Part shown: positions 29,185 to 38,230 of the stretch, piece by piece
Layout: every line of letters begins with the position of its first letter
How positions within the stretch are numbered: the stretch's first letter is position 1
Origin: CAIRTM01 sp963723235
Lineage (GTDB): Bacteria > Desulfobacterota > WTBG01 > CAIYCZ01 > CAIRTM01
Length of the DNA stretch: 64,000 nt
Direction of reading: 5' to 3'
Assembly: GCA_963723235.1 (NCBI GenBank)
Contig: CAVRPV010000006.1
Coordinates: forward strand, 62,001 to 126,000
Position numbers and translations under genes: made by a program
Notes under the pieces: model-generated
What the model was told of the DNA's origin: nothing
What the model saw: only the letters and a program-made list of their open reading frames with translations
Database searches by the model: none

Positions 29185-30544
29185 TTAAAAGAGTTTTTTC
29201 CCAACAACTGACTCAAGTTCAGCAATGTCTTTTACATAGTCACTATGGTCTGGCTTACCTGCACTTCATAGGTGCACAGCGTCACCTGGCTGTCCAGAAG
29301 CGCAAGAAAGTCAACACTGCCCACCCTGTACCCCGCAAGCGCTGATTCAAGCGACTGGGCGGCCTGGGGCACTATGCCGTTTTGGTACAGTTCAATCAGC
29401 TGTGCACCCCGCTCTTCTTTTGCCGCCAGATCCCGTATTTTAAATAAAATATCGTTCTTAAGAGCGGTTTGCTGCGCCTTTGCCTCCTCGATAAGCAGAT
29501 GGGTTTCGGCAACCTTCCTGTTCTGCTTGCTTTTAAACCACAACGGTACGTTCATGCCGACAGCAAAAGAAACAACATCATCGCGTCTATCCCGTGCCCC
29601 CGGGGATTGCAAAACGGCATTGTTGACAGAGCCGTCCGGGTTGGTTATGGCCACGGGGGTGCTTGTCGCGCCGTAGGAACCGTTTTCACGAAAACCATAT
29701 CCAGCACTAACGTTAAAGCTCGGTATGTAGTCTTTTTTTGCAAGCGCGTACTCCGCCTCGCTTTTTTCGATGCTGTTTTCATAGCTTTTCAGAATGGGAT
29801 TGTTCTCAAGGGCCAGCGCTCCAGCTCATCGACAGAATAGGGAAGCGGTTTCCAGCTGAGGGCCGGCTCGCCTTCAAGCGGGGTGCCCGCCGGCCTTCCG
29901 AGCAGCCTGTTCATTTCCGCGGTCGCTGTTTTCTTTTTCTGATTGAAATCTATAATACGCTCAACAAATTTTGAGTGCTCAACCTGGGCTTTTAAAATAT
30001 CCTGCTGCAGCCCTGAGCCGACCTCGTATTTCGCCCTGGCGATTTCAACGAATGTTTCAAGCAGATTTTTATTTTTTTCAGAGGTCGTCAGGTGGGCGTT
30101 TATCATGAAAAGGTCGGCATATGCCTCTTTAATCTGCCGGGTGATTTTCAACTGAGCATATTCAAACTCCCGGTCGGATATTTTCGCGTCCTGAACGGCG
30201 ACCTTACGGCGCAATGCGGTAATGCCGGGAAAGGGTATCTTCTGCGACAGGGATATTTCCTTCATCGTCATGTCTATCTGGTTGAAATCATAATCCGGGA
30301 CAGGGACACTTCTGAACGCCAAGCATGAGTTCGGGGTCCTCCCATGCGGCGGCCTGCGGCGGCCTCTCCCACATGGCGCCTGCCTTGTTCCGGTACGCCG
30401 TAATTTCAGGGTTGTTTTCGAGCCCCTCCTGAACAAGAGCATTCAGATCAAGCGGATTGCCTCCGTGGGCAGTGCCCTGATCAAATTGCCCTGCAAACAC
30501 ATAAGCGTACATGCGAAAACAGCAAGAGTTTGCATTGTTTTCAT
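29185..30544 (-). CDS. cusC: CusC/TolC-family outer-membrane efflux channel (frameshifted)
   Basis: Start MKTMQTLAVFACTLMCLQG at 30544 (signal peptide). The frame changes near 30500, 30305, 29810 and 29240. Pieces: NALVQEGLENNPEI, EISLSQKIPFPGITALRRKV, AEMNRLLGRPAGTPLEGE, and LESALAGYRVGSVDFLALL, the usual second repeat of TolC-like proteins. The other frame after 29240 continues DYVKDIAELESVVGKKLF to a stop at 29185, a typical end of these channels. It forms the outer-membrane duct of the tripartite pump. Confidence 0.85.
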
Positions 30545-30725
30545 GGTTAAACCCCTTGTTTAATTTTTTCGTATAAAAATTTAGCCTTAAATATAATTCA
30601 TGATTATAAGTAACTGCATTTGAAAAGCAACAGCTCATATTCTCTGCCCACACCACGACATTTGTGGTGAACTGTTGAGTACAACTCTCCAGTTGGCATT
30701 AATTGATGAATGCAGCTGCGGATGG

Positions 30726-31115
30726 TTATAGCAGAAACGAGGATTTAAGAAGATAGAGCGGGGAACTTCGGGGCGGATGATTGGCGGCTATATGAATTGT
30801 TGTATGCAGCGGTACATGCGGACTTTTTAATGCGGTCTGCGCTACCGGTGATGAGAATTCTTTGTACTGCGTAGTGCTGCCTGTAAAAGGTATCTGTTGT
30901 ACCGGTATATTAAGGGGGGCACCACAGGTGCATGCGTCTTCGACTGCTGCGCCTGTATCAGCTGGTTTGTTGTTGGCCTGACAGCAGCACGAACATGGAG
31001 TATTCGTGTCGCAGCAAGCGCACGGACTTTTTTCGGAAGCAGCCTCTGCTGAAAGCAGATACACCGACCCGGTGGCCAGCATAATCAGAAAGCTAAGTGT
31101 GAGCAGCTTTTTCAT
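30726..31115 (-). CDS. Exported Cys-rich protein at the copper island divide
   Basis: 129 residues. Signal peptide (LLTLSFLIMLATGSVYLLSAEA), then a cluster of nine Cys between residues 32 and 64 (CACC, CSCCC, CTC). The C-terminal half is rich in Ser, Pro and His (HVPLHTTIHIAANHPP). Family not recognised. It is divergent from csoR, with the CsoR-like palindrome in the gap, and upstream of cusC on the same strand. A periplasmic Cu(I) buffer or sensor is a reasonable guess. Confidence 0.65.
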   Translation of the reverse strand: MKKLLTLSFLIMLATGSVYLLSAEAASEKSPCACCDTNTPCSCCCQANNKPADTGAAVEDACTCGAPLNIPVQQIPFTGSTTQYKEFSSPVAQTALKSPHVPLHTTIHIAANHPPRSSPLYLLKSSFLL

Positions 31116-31158
31116 GGATAGTTTTCCGCGTGTCCGTTGTGCCGCTACCCGTTAAATA

Positions 31159-31187
31159 TTGACAGGGCACTTATTTAGCTTTATAAC
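31159..31187 (+). promoter_or_regulatory. Sigma-70-type promoter for csoR-copZ-copA
   Basis: TTGACA (31159-31164), 17-base spacer, TATAAC (31182-31187). Predicted start of transcription is near 31194, just before the palindromic operator. Confidence 0.8.
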
Positions 31188-31196
31188 AAAATGTAG

Positions 31197-31215
31197 CATA
31201 CCCATGGGGGGTATG
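31197..31215. promoter_or_regulatory. CsoR-type operator
   Basis: CATACCC-N5-GGGTATG is a perfect palindrome whose form (TACCC...GGGTA) matches known copper-sensing CsoR operators. It begins about 3 bases after the predicted +1, so CsoR binding would block initiation; Cu(I) would release it. Confidence 0.75.
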
Positions 31216-31240
31216 TCAAGGTGCACATGAGGCAAATCCT

Positions 31241-31519
31241 ATGATCGATGAAACTGTAAAAAAAGATTCCCTGAGCCGCCTGAAGAAGGTTGAGGGTCAG
31301 ATTCGCGGCATTATGCGTATGATTGATGATGAAAAATACTGCATCGACATCATACATCAGATTACCGCTGCGGAAAAAGCCCTTGATGTTGTGGCGAAAA
31401 AGATCATGAAGCGGCATGTTGAAAGCTGTGTCAGCACTGCGATCAAGCGCGGCAAGGGCCAGGACATGATTGATGAATTGATCGATACGGTGTTCAACTA
31501 TAAACAGAGAGCAAAATAA
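31241..31519 (+). CDS. csoR: CsoR-family copper-sensing repressor
   Basis: 92 residues, intact. All-helical DUF156 fold with LKKVEGQIRGIMRMIDDEKY and the Cu(I)-site triad C34, H59 and C63 (YCIDIIHQ, KRHVESCV). CsoR proteins bind DNA without copper and let go when Cu(I) fills the C-H-C site. GAGG eight bases before the ATG. It leads an operon with copZ and copA and lies just behind its own operator. Confidence 0.93.
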   Translation: MIDETVKKDSLSRLKKVEGQIRGIMRMIDDEKYCIDIIHQITAAEKALDVVAKKIMKRHVESCVSTAIKRGKGQDMIDELIDTVFNYKQRAK

Positions 31520-31560
31520 TATATTTTTCAGAGAAACAATCAATGTAAAGGAGTCCGGCA

Positions 31561-31767
31561 ATGAAAAAAGCCTTAAGCGTTCAGGGGATGACCTGCGAGC
31601 ACTGTGTGCGCAGGGTAAAAAAAATTATCGAAAAGAGCAGCGCTGTTTCAGATGTTGATGTCAGCCTTGAAAGAAAAGAAGCGACATTTGCATGTGACGA
31701 ATCAGCCGACATAGCAGGCATAGTGAGCGCAATTAATGATTTCGGTTTTACCGCCGCCGAAAAATAA
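31561..31767 (+). CDS. copZ: CopZ-like copper chaperone (HMA domain)
   Basis: 68 residues, one heavy-metal-associated domain, beta-alpha-beta-beta-alpha-beta length. Cu(I) ligands C12 and C15 in GMTCEHC. AAGGAG seven to eight bases before ATG. It hands Cu(I) to the ATPase encoded next, 45 bases downstream. Confidence 0.92.
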   Translation: MKKALSVQGMTCEHCVRRVKKIIEKSSAVSDVDVSLERKEATFACDESADIAGIVSAINDFGFTAAEK

Positions 31768-31811
31768 TAGCGGCCGTCTGTGCGCTTGAAGACCATGGGG
31801 TGTATGTATAG

Positions 31812-34548
31812 ATGCTCAGAACTGAAACAATAGCCGTGTACGGCATGATGTGCGGCCACTGTGTCAAAGCTGTCACCATGGCCCTGGATGATATCGCCGG
31901 TGTATCCCGCGCCGAGGTGTCTCTTGGAGCGTTCATCCGCAACGGTAACCTATGATGATTCGCAGACTGACTTGACAGCGCTGAAAGCCGCTGTTGTGGA
32001 GGAAGGCTACAGCCTTGTCCCTGTCGAACAGGAAAACAAGCCTTCAGCTGAAGCACCACCCGTGGCAGATGCGGTGCAGGCCTATCAAACCGTCAGCTCT
32101 CATTTTGCCATTCAGGGCATGTCCTGCGCTAACTGCGCTGCAGCCATAGAAAAAATATTTAAAAAAAGACCCGGCTTTCACGCTGCGGTTGTCAACTTTC
32201 CCCTGGAACGATTGACGGTCGAACATGATCCGGCGGTCAGTGAGCACGACATTGTGCAGGTTGTTGCAGACGCCGGCTATACGGCAATACCGGCCGCGTC
32301 TGAGGGCGGGAAGATCTCCTTTGCTATACAGGGAATGACCTGCGCCAACTGCGCTGCCGCAATCGAAAAAGCTTTTTCAAAAGTTAGCGGCATAAAAAAA
32401 GTCGCCATCAACTTTTCGCTTGAAAAGGGCTTTGTCGAATTTGACGAGGCAATACTCACCGGGCAGGCGGTTCTTCAGGTTGTGCAGGACGCCGGTTACC
32501 AGGCAGTTCAGGAAGCTGAAAAGGGAGCGGTCAACGCTGTTGCCCGCAAGGAGAAATTCCGGTTCTTCTTCGCATTGGCAATGACCATCCCCCTTGTTGT
32601 TTTCATGTACACCATGCCGTTCGGCCATCTTGCAACCAACTACGCCATGTTCGCCCTTGCCACGCTGGTGCAGTTTGTTTCGGGCAGGTCGTTTTATGAA
32701 GGGGCCTACCATTCCCTGAAAAACCGTTCCACCAACATGGATGTGCTCATAGCGCTTGGCATTTCGGCGGCATACTTTTACAGCGTCTATTCGCTCTTTT
32801 TTATCAATCCCCATGCCCACGCATTTTTCGACAGCTCGGCAATGCTGATCACCTTTATTCTCCTCGGGAAAATGCTTGAAGCGCGGGCAAAGGGAAAAAC
32901 CGGCCAGGCATTGCAAAAACTTCTCTCCCTTCAGGCCGACGGGGCCCGCATTACTGCGAACGGCAAAGAAGAAATGGTACCCGCTTCATCAATCAAAAAC
33001 AGGCGATATCGTTTGTGTCCGGCCCGGCGAAAAAATACCGGTTGATGGTGAAATCCTTGAGGGCTCCAGACAACATTGACGAATCCATGCTCACCGGAGA
33101 ACCTATTCCGGCTGAAAAGAGGTCCCGGCAGACGCTGTCACGGGCGCCACGATCAACACGACCGGCGTCATTACCATCAGAACCACCGAAACCGGCAACG
33201 ATAGCGTGCTTGCTCAATTATTAAAATGGTCGAAGACGCGCAGTCTGATAAGGCGCCCATACAGCGCCTTGCAGATATTGTTTCAAACTATTTTGTCCCC
33301 GTTATTGTCGGCAACCGCGCTCGTCACATTCTGCCTGTGGTTTTTTCTGCTTGATTTCATCCCTCCTGCCGGGTCATCGCGGTTTTTGTTTGCCTTTCAG
33401 CTCATGATAGCAGTGCTGGTCATTGCCTGCCCCTGCGCACTGGGCCTGGCGACTCCCACGGCAATCATGGTCGGCAGCGGTGTCGGCCTGCCGGGGCATA
33501 CTGTTCAAGCGGGCCTCGGTCCTTGAAAATATCGCGAAGCTTGACGTGCTGCTGTTTGACAAGACAGGCACCATAACAAAGGGACACCCTGAGGTCGTCA
33601 TCGATCACGCCTTCAACGGGCATACCGACACGGGATGTTTAAAAATAGCCGCAAGCGCGGAAATAAATTCCAGCCATCCCCTGGCGCAGGCGGTTGTGCG
33701 CAAGGCGCAGGAAATGAGCATAGCTGTTGCGACGTCAACTGATGCGCGCGAAGATCGGCGGCACGGCATTCAGTGCACGCTAGACGGCACACCGGTCAAA
33801 ATAGGCGCGCAGCGCTTCTTTGACAGCGACGGAACTTCCGGCGCAGGATGCCTTGAGCTCGGCCAACAGCTTGCAGATGAGGGCTGACACAACATGTATA
33901 TATAAAGCTGATGATGGCCATTATCGGCATGCTGGCTCTCTCGGATGTCATTAAAGAAGATTCCGCCCGCGGCAATTACAATTCTCCATGCGCATGGGTA
34001 TCAGCACAGCCCTTATTTCCGGCGATAACGCGCGGGTCAGCACATGCCGTTGCCCGACTGGTCGGTATTACCGAAGTGTAATGCCGAAGTACTGCCTGAA
34101 GATAAAATAACCATCGTGAAACATGGCAGCACAAGGGATTCAAGGTCGGCATGGTCGGTGACGGCATCAACGATGCCCCGGCCCTTGCCCAGGCAGATAT
34201 CGGAATTGCCATCGGCTCGGGCACCGACATTGCAAAAGAAACAGGCGATGTCGTACTGGTGAAAAACAGCCTGCTCGATGTTGAACGGGCTATCCGGCTC
34301 GGAAAAAAAACGTTGCGCACCATCAAGGAAAACTTTTTCTGGGCTTTTTTTTATAACATTCTCATGATCCCATCGCCGCAGGAGTGCTATATCCTGTGAA
34401 CGGACTCATCCTGAAACCCGAATGGGCATGCATTGCCATGTGGTTTTCATCCATAACGGTTGTGACAAATTCGCTTTTACTGAAGCGGTTTGAAAAGAAA
34501 TTATATGACCCATTCAACTCTCGAAGGAGAACTGCTCATGTCAGATGA
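31812..34548 (+). CDS. copA: CopA-like P1B copper-exporting ATPase with three HMA domains (frameshifted)
   Basis: Reconstructed over about nine frames, ~900 residues. Three N-terminal HMA domains carry GMMCGHC, GMSCANC and GMTCANC. Then membrane helices, the actuator ESMLTGEPIP, the CPC transport motif IACPCALGLATPTA, phosphorylation site LLFDKTGTITKGHPE, SSHPLA (HP motif) and MVGDGINDAPALAQAD. The end, ITVVTNSLLLKRF, runs to a stop at 34548. CPC identifies the Cu(I)/Ag(I) subgroup. Breaks lie near 31940, 32995, 33075, 33225, 33500, 33890, 33980, 34130 and 34365. Confidence 0.88.
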
Positions 34549-35419
34549 TATCCTCTGCCACCAGTGCGGTAAAGACCTTGTCATGAAATTCATTGAGCTG
34601 CAGGATCTCGTTTTCTGTTCCACATCCTGTTTTGAGCAGTTTCGCAATTCAATGAGCAGGCGGGATTTTTTCAAAAAATACGGCGAAAGTTTCAAGCCCG
34701 ACGAGCAGCACTGGGTTCCGAAATATTCAAATGACTACGTGCAGATGTGCGGCTACTGCCCCGCAAAACTTTCTGAAACCTGCAGGGCCGAACTTGACCT
34801 GAGCGGCGTTTTTCATGACGATGTCGTTGAAACGGAAACAATGCACTGGTGCTGCCATGCCCGCTTTGTCTTAAGCTCGGCTTTTTCCGACGGCACGGTA
34901 CCTTTGTCACTGCTTCAAAAGCTGCAGCAGCGTGCCGAAGAGATAACCAGGCAACAGGGCATCCGCGGCGTGACCACGATTAATATCGGCAATGCGTTTG
35001 CTGATTGTATAAACAATGATACCTACACAGTGCTCAAGGAAAACCCGCCGGAGCCGAAAGAACTGTCCATGAGCCACGCGGCCGCGTGCCTGCTGTGCAA
35101 CCCCGACTTTGCCCGGGAGTGTGAAGCGCAGGTTGAAAAAGAATTTCTGCTGGTTGATATTGTAAAGAAACATCTCAAGGGCCGCATGCTCTGGTGCGCC
35201 CATACCGTGCAGTCGCTTGCGGAGATTCTGATTGACCGCGAAAACGGTGAAGAAATCATCGATAAAATTATTCCCTTTGCCGAAAAGGTTGCCGCGGAAA
35301 AGGGGCATCCCGGCGTTATCACGCGTGATCTTTTTATTGCCATGGGCAGGATGGCCGTGTTGATGATCTTTCGGGCAGACGTATGCTCTTGTTTTCTGCA
35401 AACCCTCACGTCAGAATAG
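34538..35419 (+). CDS. Cys-rich protein with finger and two copies of a Cys/His domain
   Basis: 293 residues; AGGAG before ATG 34538 decides the start. N-terminal finger C7-x2-C10-x16-C27-x3-C31. Domain copy 1: C71-x2-C74-x7-C82-x22-C105-x-H107 and helix LLQKLQQRAEEITRQQGIRG. Copy 2: C184-x2-C187-x7-C195-x24-C220-x-H222 and helix IIDKIIPFAEKVAAEKGHPG. No signal peptide. Same building blocks as 23604 and 23908 in the opposite cus arm. It overlaps the end of copA by 11 bases, so it is part of the csoR-copZ-copA operon. Family unknown; metal binding inferred. Confidence 0.78.
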   Translation: MSDDILCHQCGKDLVMKFIELQDLVFCSTSCFEQFRNSMSRRDFFKKYGESFKPDEQHWVPKYSNDYVQMCGYCPAKLSETCRAELDLSGVFHDDVVETETMHWCCHARFVLSSAFSDGTVPLSLLQKLQQRAEEITRQQGIRGVTTINIGNAFADCINNDTYTVLKENPPEPKELSMSHAAACLLCNPDFARECEAQVEKEFLLVDIVKKHLKGRMLWCAHTVQSLAEILIDRENGEEIIDKIIPFAEKVAAEKGHPGVITRDLFIAMGRMAVLMIFRADVCSCFLQTLTSE

Positions 35420-35475
35420 TATTCGGATACTAGAAAATTGAACTGCAGAGTTGTTCGCCGCACTTCGACAATGCT

Positions 35476-35495
35476 ATGGGCAAAGGATAGCCCAT
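35476..35495 (+). promoter_or_regulatory. Hairpin enclosing a Shine-Dalgarno, overlapping a start codon
   Basis: ATGGGC (35476-35481) pairs with GCCCAT (35490-35495). The loop holds AAAGGA and the 3' arm includes the first two bases of ATG 35494. Such a fold could gate translation of the next gene. Confidence 0.35.
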
Positions 35496-35805
35496 GACAT
35501 ATCCGGTGAATGCAAAAGGTTTTGCCCGGCTTGATTTTAATGAAATCAAACGTGTGGCAGCGATGACAGGGTTTGATATCTACGTGCATGCCCGCAAAAA
35601 AAAATCCTGCGGCCCCGGATGCGACTATCTCGTGAACGACAAGCGCTACTACACGCTGCTGCTGTTTAAACACATTGAAACCATGCTGCAAACCCGCGCA
35701 CAGGATGTGCCGCAGGATGCGCTTGACTGGCTTGCCATTGCCCGGATCGCCGCCCGTGAATATGCCGACATTGAACGCGCCATACAACCTGGCCGAACGC
35801 GGTAA
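35494..35805 (+). CDS. Hypothetical protein, about 103 residues
   Basis: Start MTYPVNAKGFARLDF at 35494 with AAAGGA seven bases before. No family recognised. The middle has a CGPGC pair in a basic context (HARKKKSCGPGCDYLV) and an otherwise helical C-terminal half. After about 35790 another frame stays open (NLAERGKGKTCVRWGKR...), so a frameshift and a longer protein are possible. It lies 74 bases after the Cys-rich gene. Confidence 0.5.
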   Translation: MTYPVNAKGFARLDFNEIKRVAAMTGFDIYVHARKKKSCGPGCDYLVNDKRYYTLLLFKHIETMLQTRAQDVPQDALDWLAIARIAAREYADIERAIQPGRTR

Positions 35806-36023
35806 AGGCAAAACATGTGTGAGATGGGGAAAACGTTCAGGGTTCAAAGTTGAGAGGTCACGGACAGTCGTCACACGCAGGGGAAGAATTCCGCGTGTCC
35901 AGTGCCTTTGCAAGTATTTGAAAAACCTGGATTCCGAGCCTGTCGGCCGGAATGAAAAAAAGTACAATACAGACTTTTGACGAGTGCACCAAATCTAGAC
36001 TTCAACACCCTGCCATCAGCCTG

Positions 36024-36368
36024 CTAATCCCTGAAACCAAGCTCATCAATAATCATTTCAATTTCACGGAAATCTTCGGGGGAGAGGTTCAGAAACTGGC
36101 ATCCGATGTCATAACTGGTGCCGTTAATGCTCTTTTCACACCGAAGCGCCTTGGCGTCAAAATAAAGGTATTGCTTCGCGCTCATTTCAGACTCAAGCAT
36201 TATCTTCAACTCGAGTACCGTCCCGATGGCGATCGGATTTTCACTCATGAGCATGATACCTTCGGTTGAGATATCAACGAGATAACCGATTATCGTGCCG
36301 GAAGCCCGTTCCTGCACATGCAGATAATAAATCAGGTGTCGCCGTTTGAGTTTTCGCTTATCCCTCAT
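36024..36368 (-). CDS. PilZ-domain protein
   Basis: 114 residues, a single PilZ domain. The basic start RDKRKLKRRHLIYYL supplies the RxxxR c-di-GMP motif and VDISTEGIML the (D/N)xSxxG motif. It should bind c-di-GMP and act as a stand-alone effector; the target is unknown. No neighbouring diguanylate cyclase or motility gene is in the window. Confidence 0.85.
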   Translation of the reverse strand: MRDKRKLKRRHLIYYLHVQERASGTIIGYLVDISTEGIMLMSENPIAIGTVLELKIMLESEMSAKQYLYFDAKALRCEKSINGTSYDIGCQFLNLSPEDFREIEMIIDELGFRD

Positions 36369-36567
36369 AGCCGTCTCCTGAATTGATGTGGGTGTTTTTA
36401 TAGGGGCCGTGTGTAAGAACTACACTGGAATGTAGTGTCAAAAAGTTAAAACGTCAATCTCTTTTTCAAAGCAAACCGCATGTGCGCAAACCATTGAATT
36501 ATGCTAGACTGCCTTCGCAAACAGCACTGCGGGCTTCACAACGAATTCACAGGATAGACACGTAAAC

Positions 36568-37182
36568 ATGCAAAGACTTATTCTCGCTTCAGCCTCACCG
36601 CGTCGCAGCGCAATGCTGCGTGAAATGGGTATTGCTTTTGATACTGTGCCCAGCTCGTTTATCGAGCCGCCCCATACAAACGGAATGCCGCCGCGCCGCT
36701 ATGTACAAGCCAATGCGCGCGGAAAAGCCCTGCAGGCAGCCGAGGGGCTGAGCGGGGCCCTTGTTATCGGCGCAGATACGGTTGTTGTCCATCGCGGCCG
36801 GGTGCTGGGCAAACCGTCTTCAATGGACGAAGCCTTGAATTTCCTGCGCATGCTCAACGGCGAAACGCATGAGGTCTTCAGCGGCGTATGCCTCAAAGAT
36901 ACAGACCAAGGGCGAATGCTTGTGGCCGCTGAAAAAACCAGGGTTACATTCCGCCATCTGAGCACACATGAAATTGAGCGCTACCTTGAGCTCATCAACC
37001 CGCTGGACAAGGCCGGGGCGTATGCCATTCAGGCACACGGCTCGATTATTGTTGAACGCATTTCAGGGTGTTACTATAACGTCGTCGGATTTCCCCTGGC
37101 ACGCCTTGAAAACATGCTCCAGCAATGGGGACTTTCGCTGTTTGACTATATAAACCCGCCTGCACAATCATATACAGATTAA
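36568..37182 (+). CDS. maf: Maf-family nucleotide pyrophosphatase
   Basis: 204 residues, intact. N-terminal signature LILASASPRRSAMLREMG, then VIGADTVVVHRGRVLGKP and the later NPLDKAGAYAIQAHG. Maf/YhdE enzymes hydrolyse non-canonical or ordinary NTPs (dTTP/UTP type) to NMP and PPi and are linked to septum control. It is preceded by a promoter-sized gap after the divergent PilZ gene. Confidence 0.93.
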   Translation: MQRLILASASPRRSAMLREMGIAFDTVPSSFIEPPHTNGMPPRRYVQANARGKALQAAEGLSGALVIGADTVVVHRGRVLGKPSSMDEALNFLRMLNGETHEVFSGVCLKDTDQGRMLVAAEKTRVTFRHLSTHEIERYLELINPLDKAGAYAIQAHGSIIVERISGCYYNVVGFPLARLENMLQQWGLSLFDYINPPAQSYTD

Positions 37183-37230
37183 GGCAGTGATGAATGGGTC
37201 TATACCGCAACAAAAGGGGTGGCACGATTC

Positions 37231-37264
37231 AAAAAAAACGGCCATCCGCAAATGGATGACCGTT
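37231..37264 (-). terminator. Intrinsic terminator of the small heat-shock operon
   Basis: Read on the minus strand, AACGGTCATCC and GGATGGCCGTT form a stem with one mismatch and a six-base loop. An eight-base T-tract, overlapping the end of the stem, follows. It lies 40 bases after the last HSP20 stop. Confidence 0.85.
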
Positions 37265-37303
37265 ACTGACACGGGAATCAAGGTTAATTTTTAACATTAT
37301 AAA

Positions 37304-37781
37304 TCATGTTATATCTATACGTTTTATCTTACTTTTTGTCATTATCAAGCAGAGGAAGATTATTTCCAGGACACCGTTTTTATATTCGGCTTTGATTGCC
37401 TCGCTATCGACTTCCTCGGGAATTTCAAAGGTCCGTTGAAAGCTCCCGTAGGACCGCTCAATACGATGAAAATCCTTGCGCTTGTCCTCATGCTCAAACT
37501 TCTTTTCCCCGCGAATCGTCAGATATCCATCGCGATACTCAACCTTAATTTCATCCTTGCCCATACCCGGGAATCTCGGCATGCACCACGCAGGCATTAC
37601 TGCGCTCTTCGATGTCTACAGCCGGGAAACGCATAAGCGTTCCCGTCTCGCTGAAAATACTCTCAGCCGCGGCAGTCGGCTTGTTTTTGGTAAAGTAATC
37701 ACCGAACCACCTGTCAAGCTGTGACTTCAAATCGTCGAGCACATGGGCCGGGTTTTTATCCTTCCACAAAGTCAGTGCCAT
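37304..37781 (-). CDS. HSP20 small heat-shock protein, third of three (one frameshift)
   Basis: Start MALTLWKDKNPAHVLDDL at 37781 behind AGGAGG. The alpha-crystallin domain begins in one frame (FPAVDIEERSNACVVHAEIPG) and continues in the next after about 37570 (KDEIKVEYRDGYLTIRGEKK, EAIKAEYKNGVLEI). The end KSKIKRIDIT resembles the usual KPKxIxI tail. Small heat-shock proteins hold unfolded proteins in an oligomer without ATP. Last gene before the terminator. Confidence 0.85.
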
Positions 37782-37818
37782 AGACGTCTCACCTCCTTCA
37801 GGAGCGAGGCCCGGGGCC

Positions 37819-38214
37819 TCAACCGCATTTAATAGCAATCTTTTTAGGTTTGACCCGTTCGCTTTTGGGCAGCACCACCTTCAAAACACCGTTATTGAGA
37901 TTGGCTGCAATATGCTCGCGGTCGACCTCCTCGCCGATGGTAAACGCCCGGTAATAATCCCGGTCCGGCATCTCGGTGTAGCTGTCTCCTGTTTTGGCAT
38001 CCGTTCCGGCTGCCCGCCTGCCGTAAAGCTGCAGGGTGTCCTTGTCGATATGCACATCAAGCCCTTCCTTGTCCACACCGGGCAAATCCGCGTACAGCGT
38101 TACCGAATCCTTATCCTCACAGATGTCAACATGCGGCACGAGCGTGTCCTTGATCCGGGATGCCAGTTCGGCATCATCTTTTCGTGCTATAGACTGCGTA
38201 TTTTTCTCTGCCAT
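37819..38214 (-). CDS. HSP20 small heat-shock protein, second of three
   Basis: 131 residues from ATG 38214, which has AGGAGG at good distance; an ATG at 38220 is too close to it. Alpha-crystallin core: VDICEDKDSVTLYADLPGVD, KDTLQLYGRR and ANLNNGVLKVVLPKSE, followed by the KPKKIAI tail motif needed for oligomerisation. 37 bases from the next copy, so co-transcribed. Confidence 0.92.
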   Translation of the reverse strand: MAEKNTQSIARKDDAELASRIKDTLVPHVDICEDKDSVTLYADLPGVDKEGLDVHIDKDTLQLYGRRAAGTDAKTGDSYTEMPDRDYYRAFTIGEEVDREHIAANLNNGVLKVVLPKSERVKPKKIAIKCG

Positions 38215-38230
38215 TGCCATCCCTCCTTTC

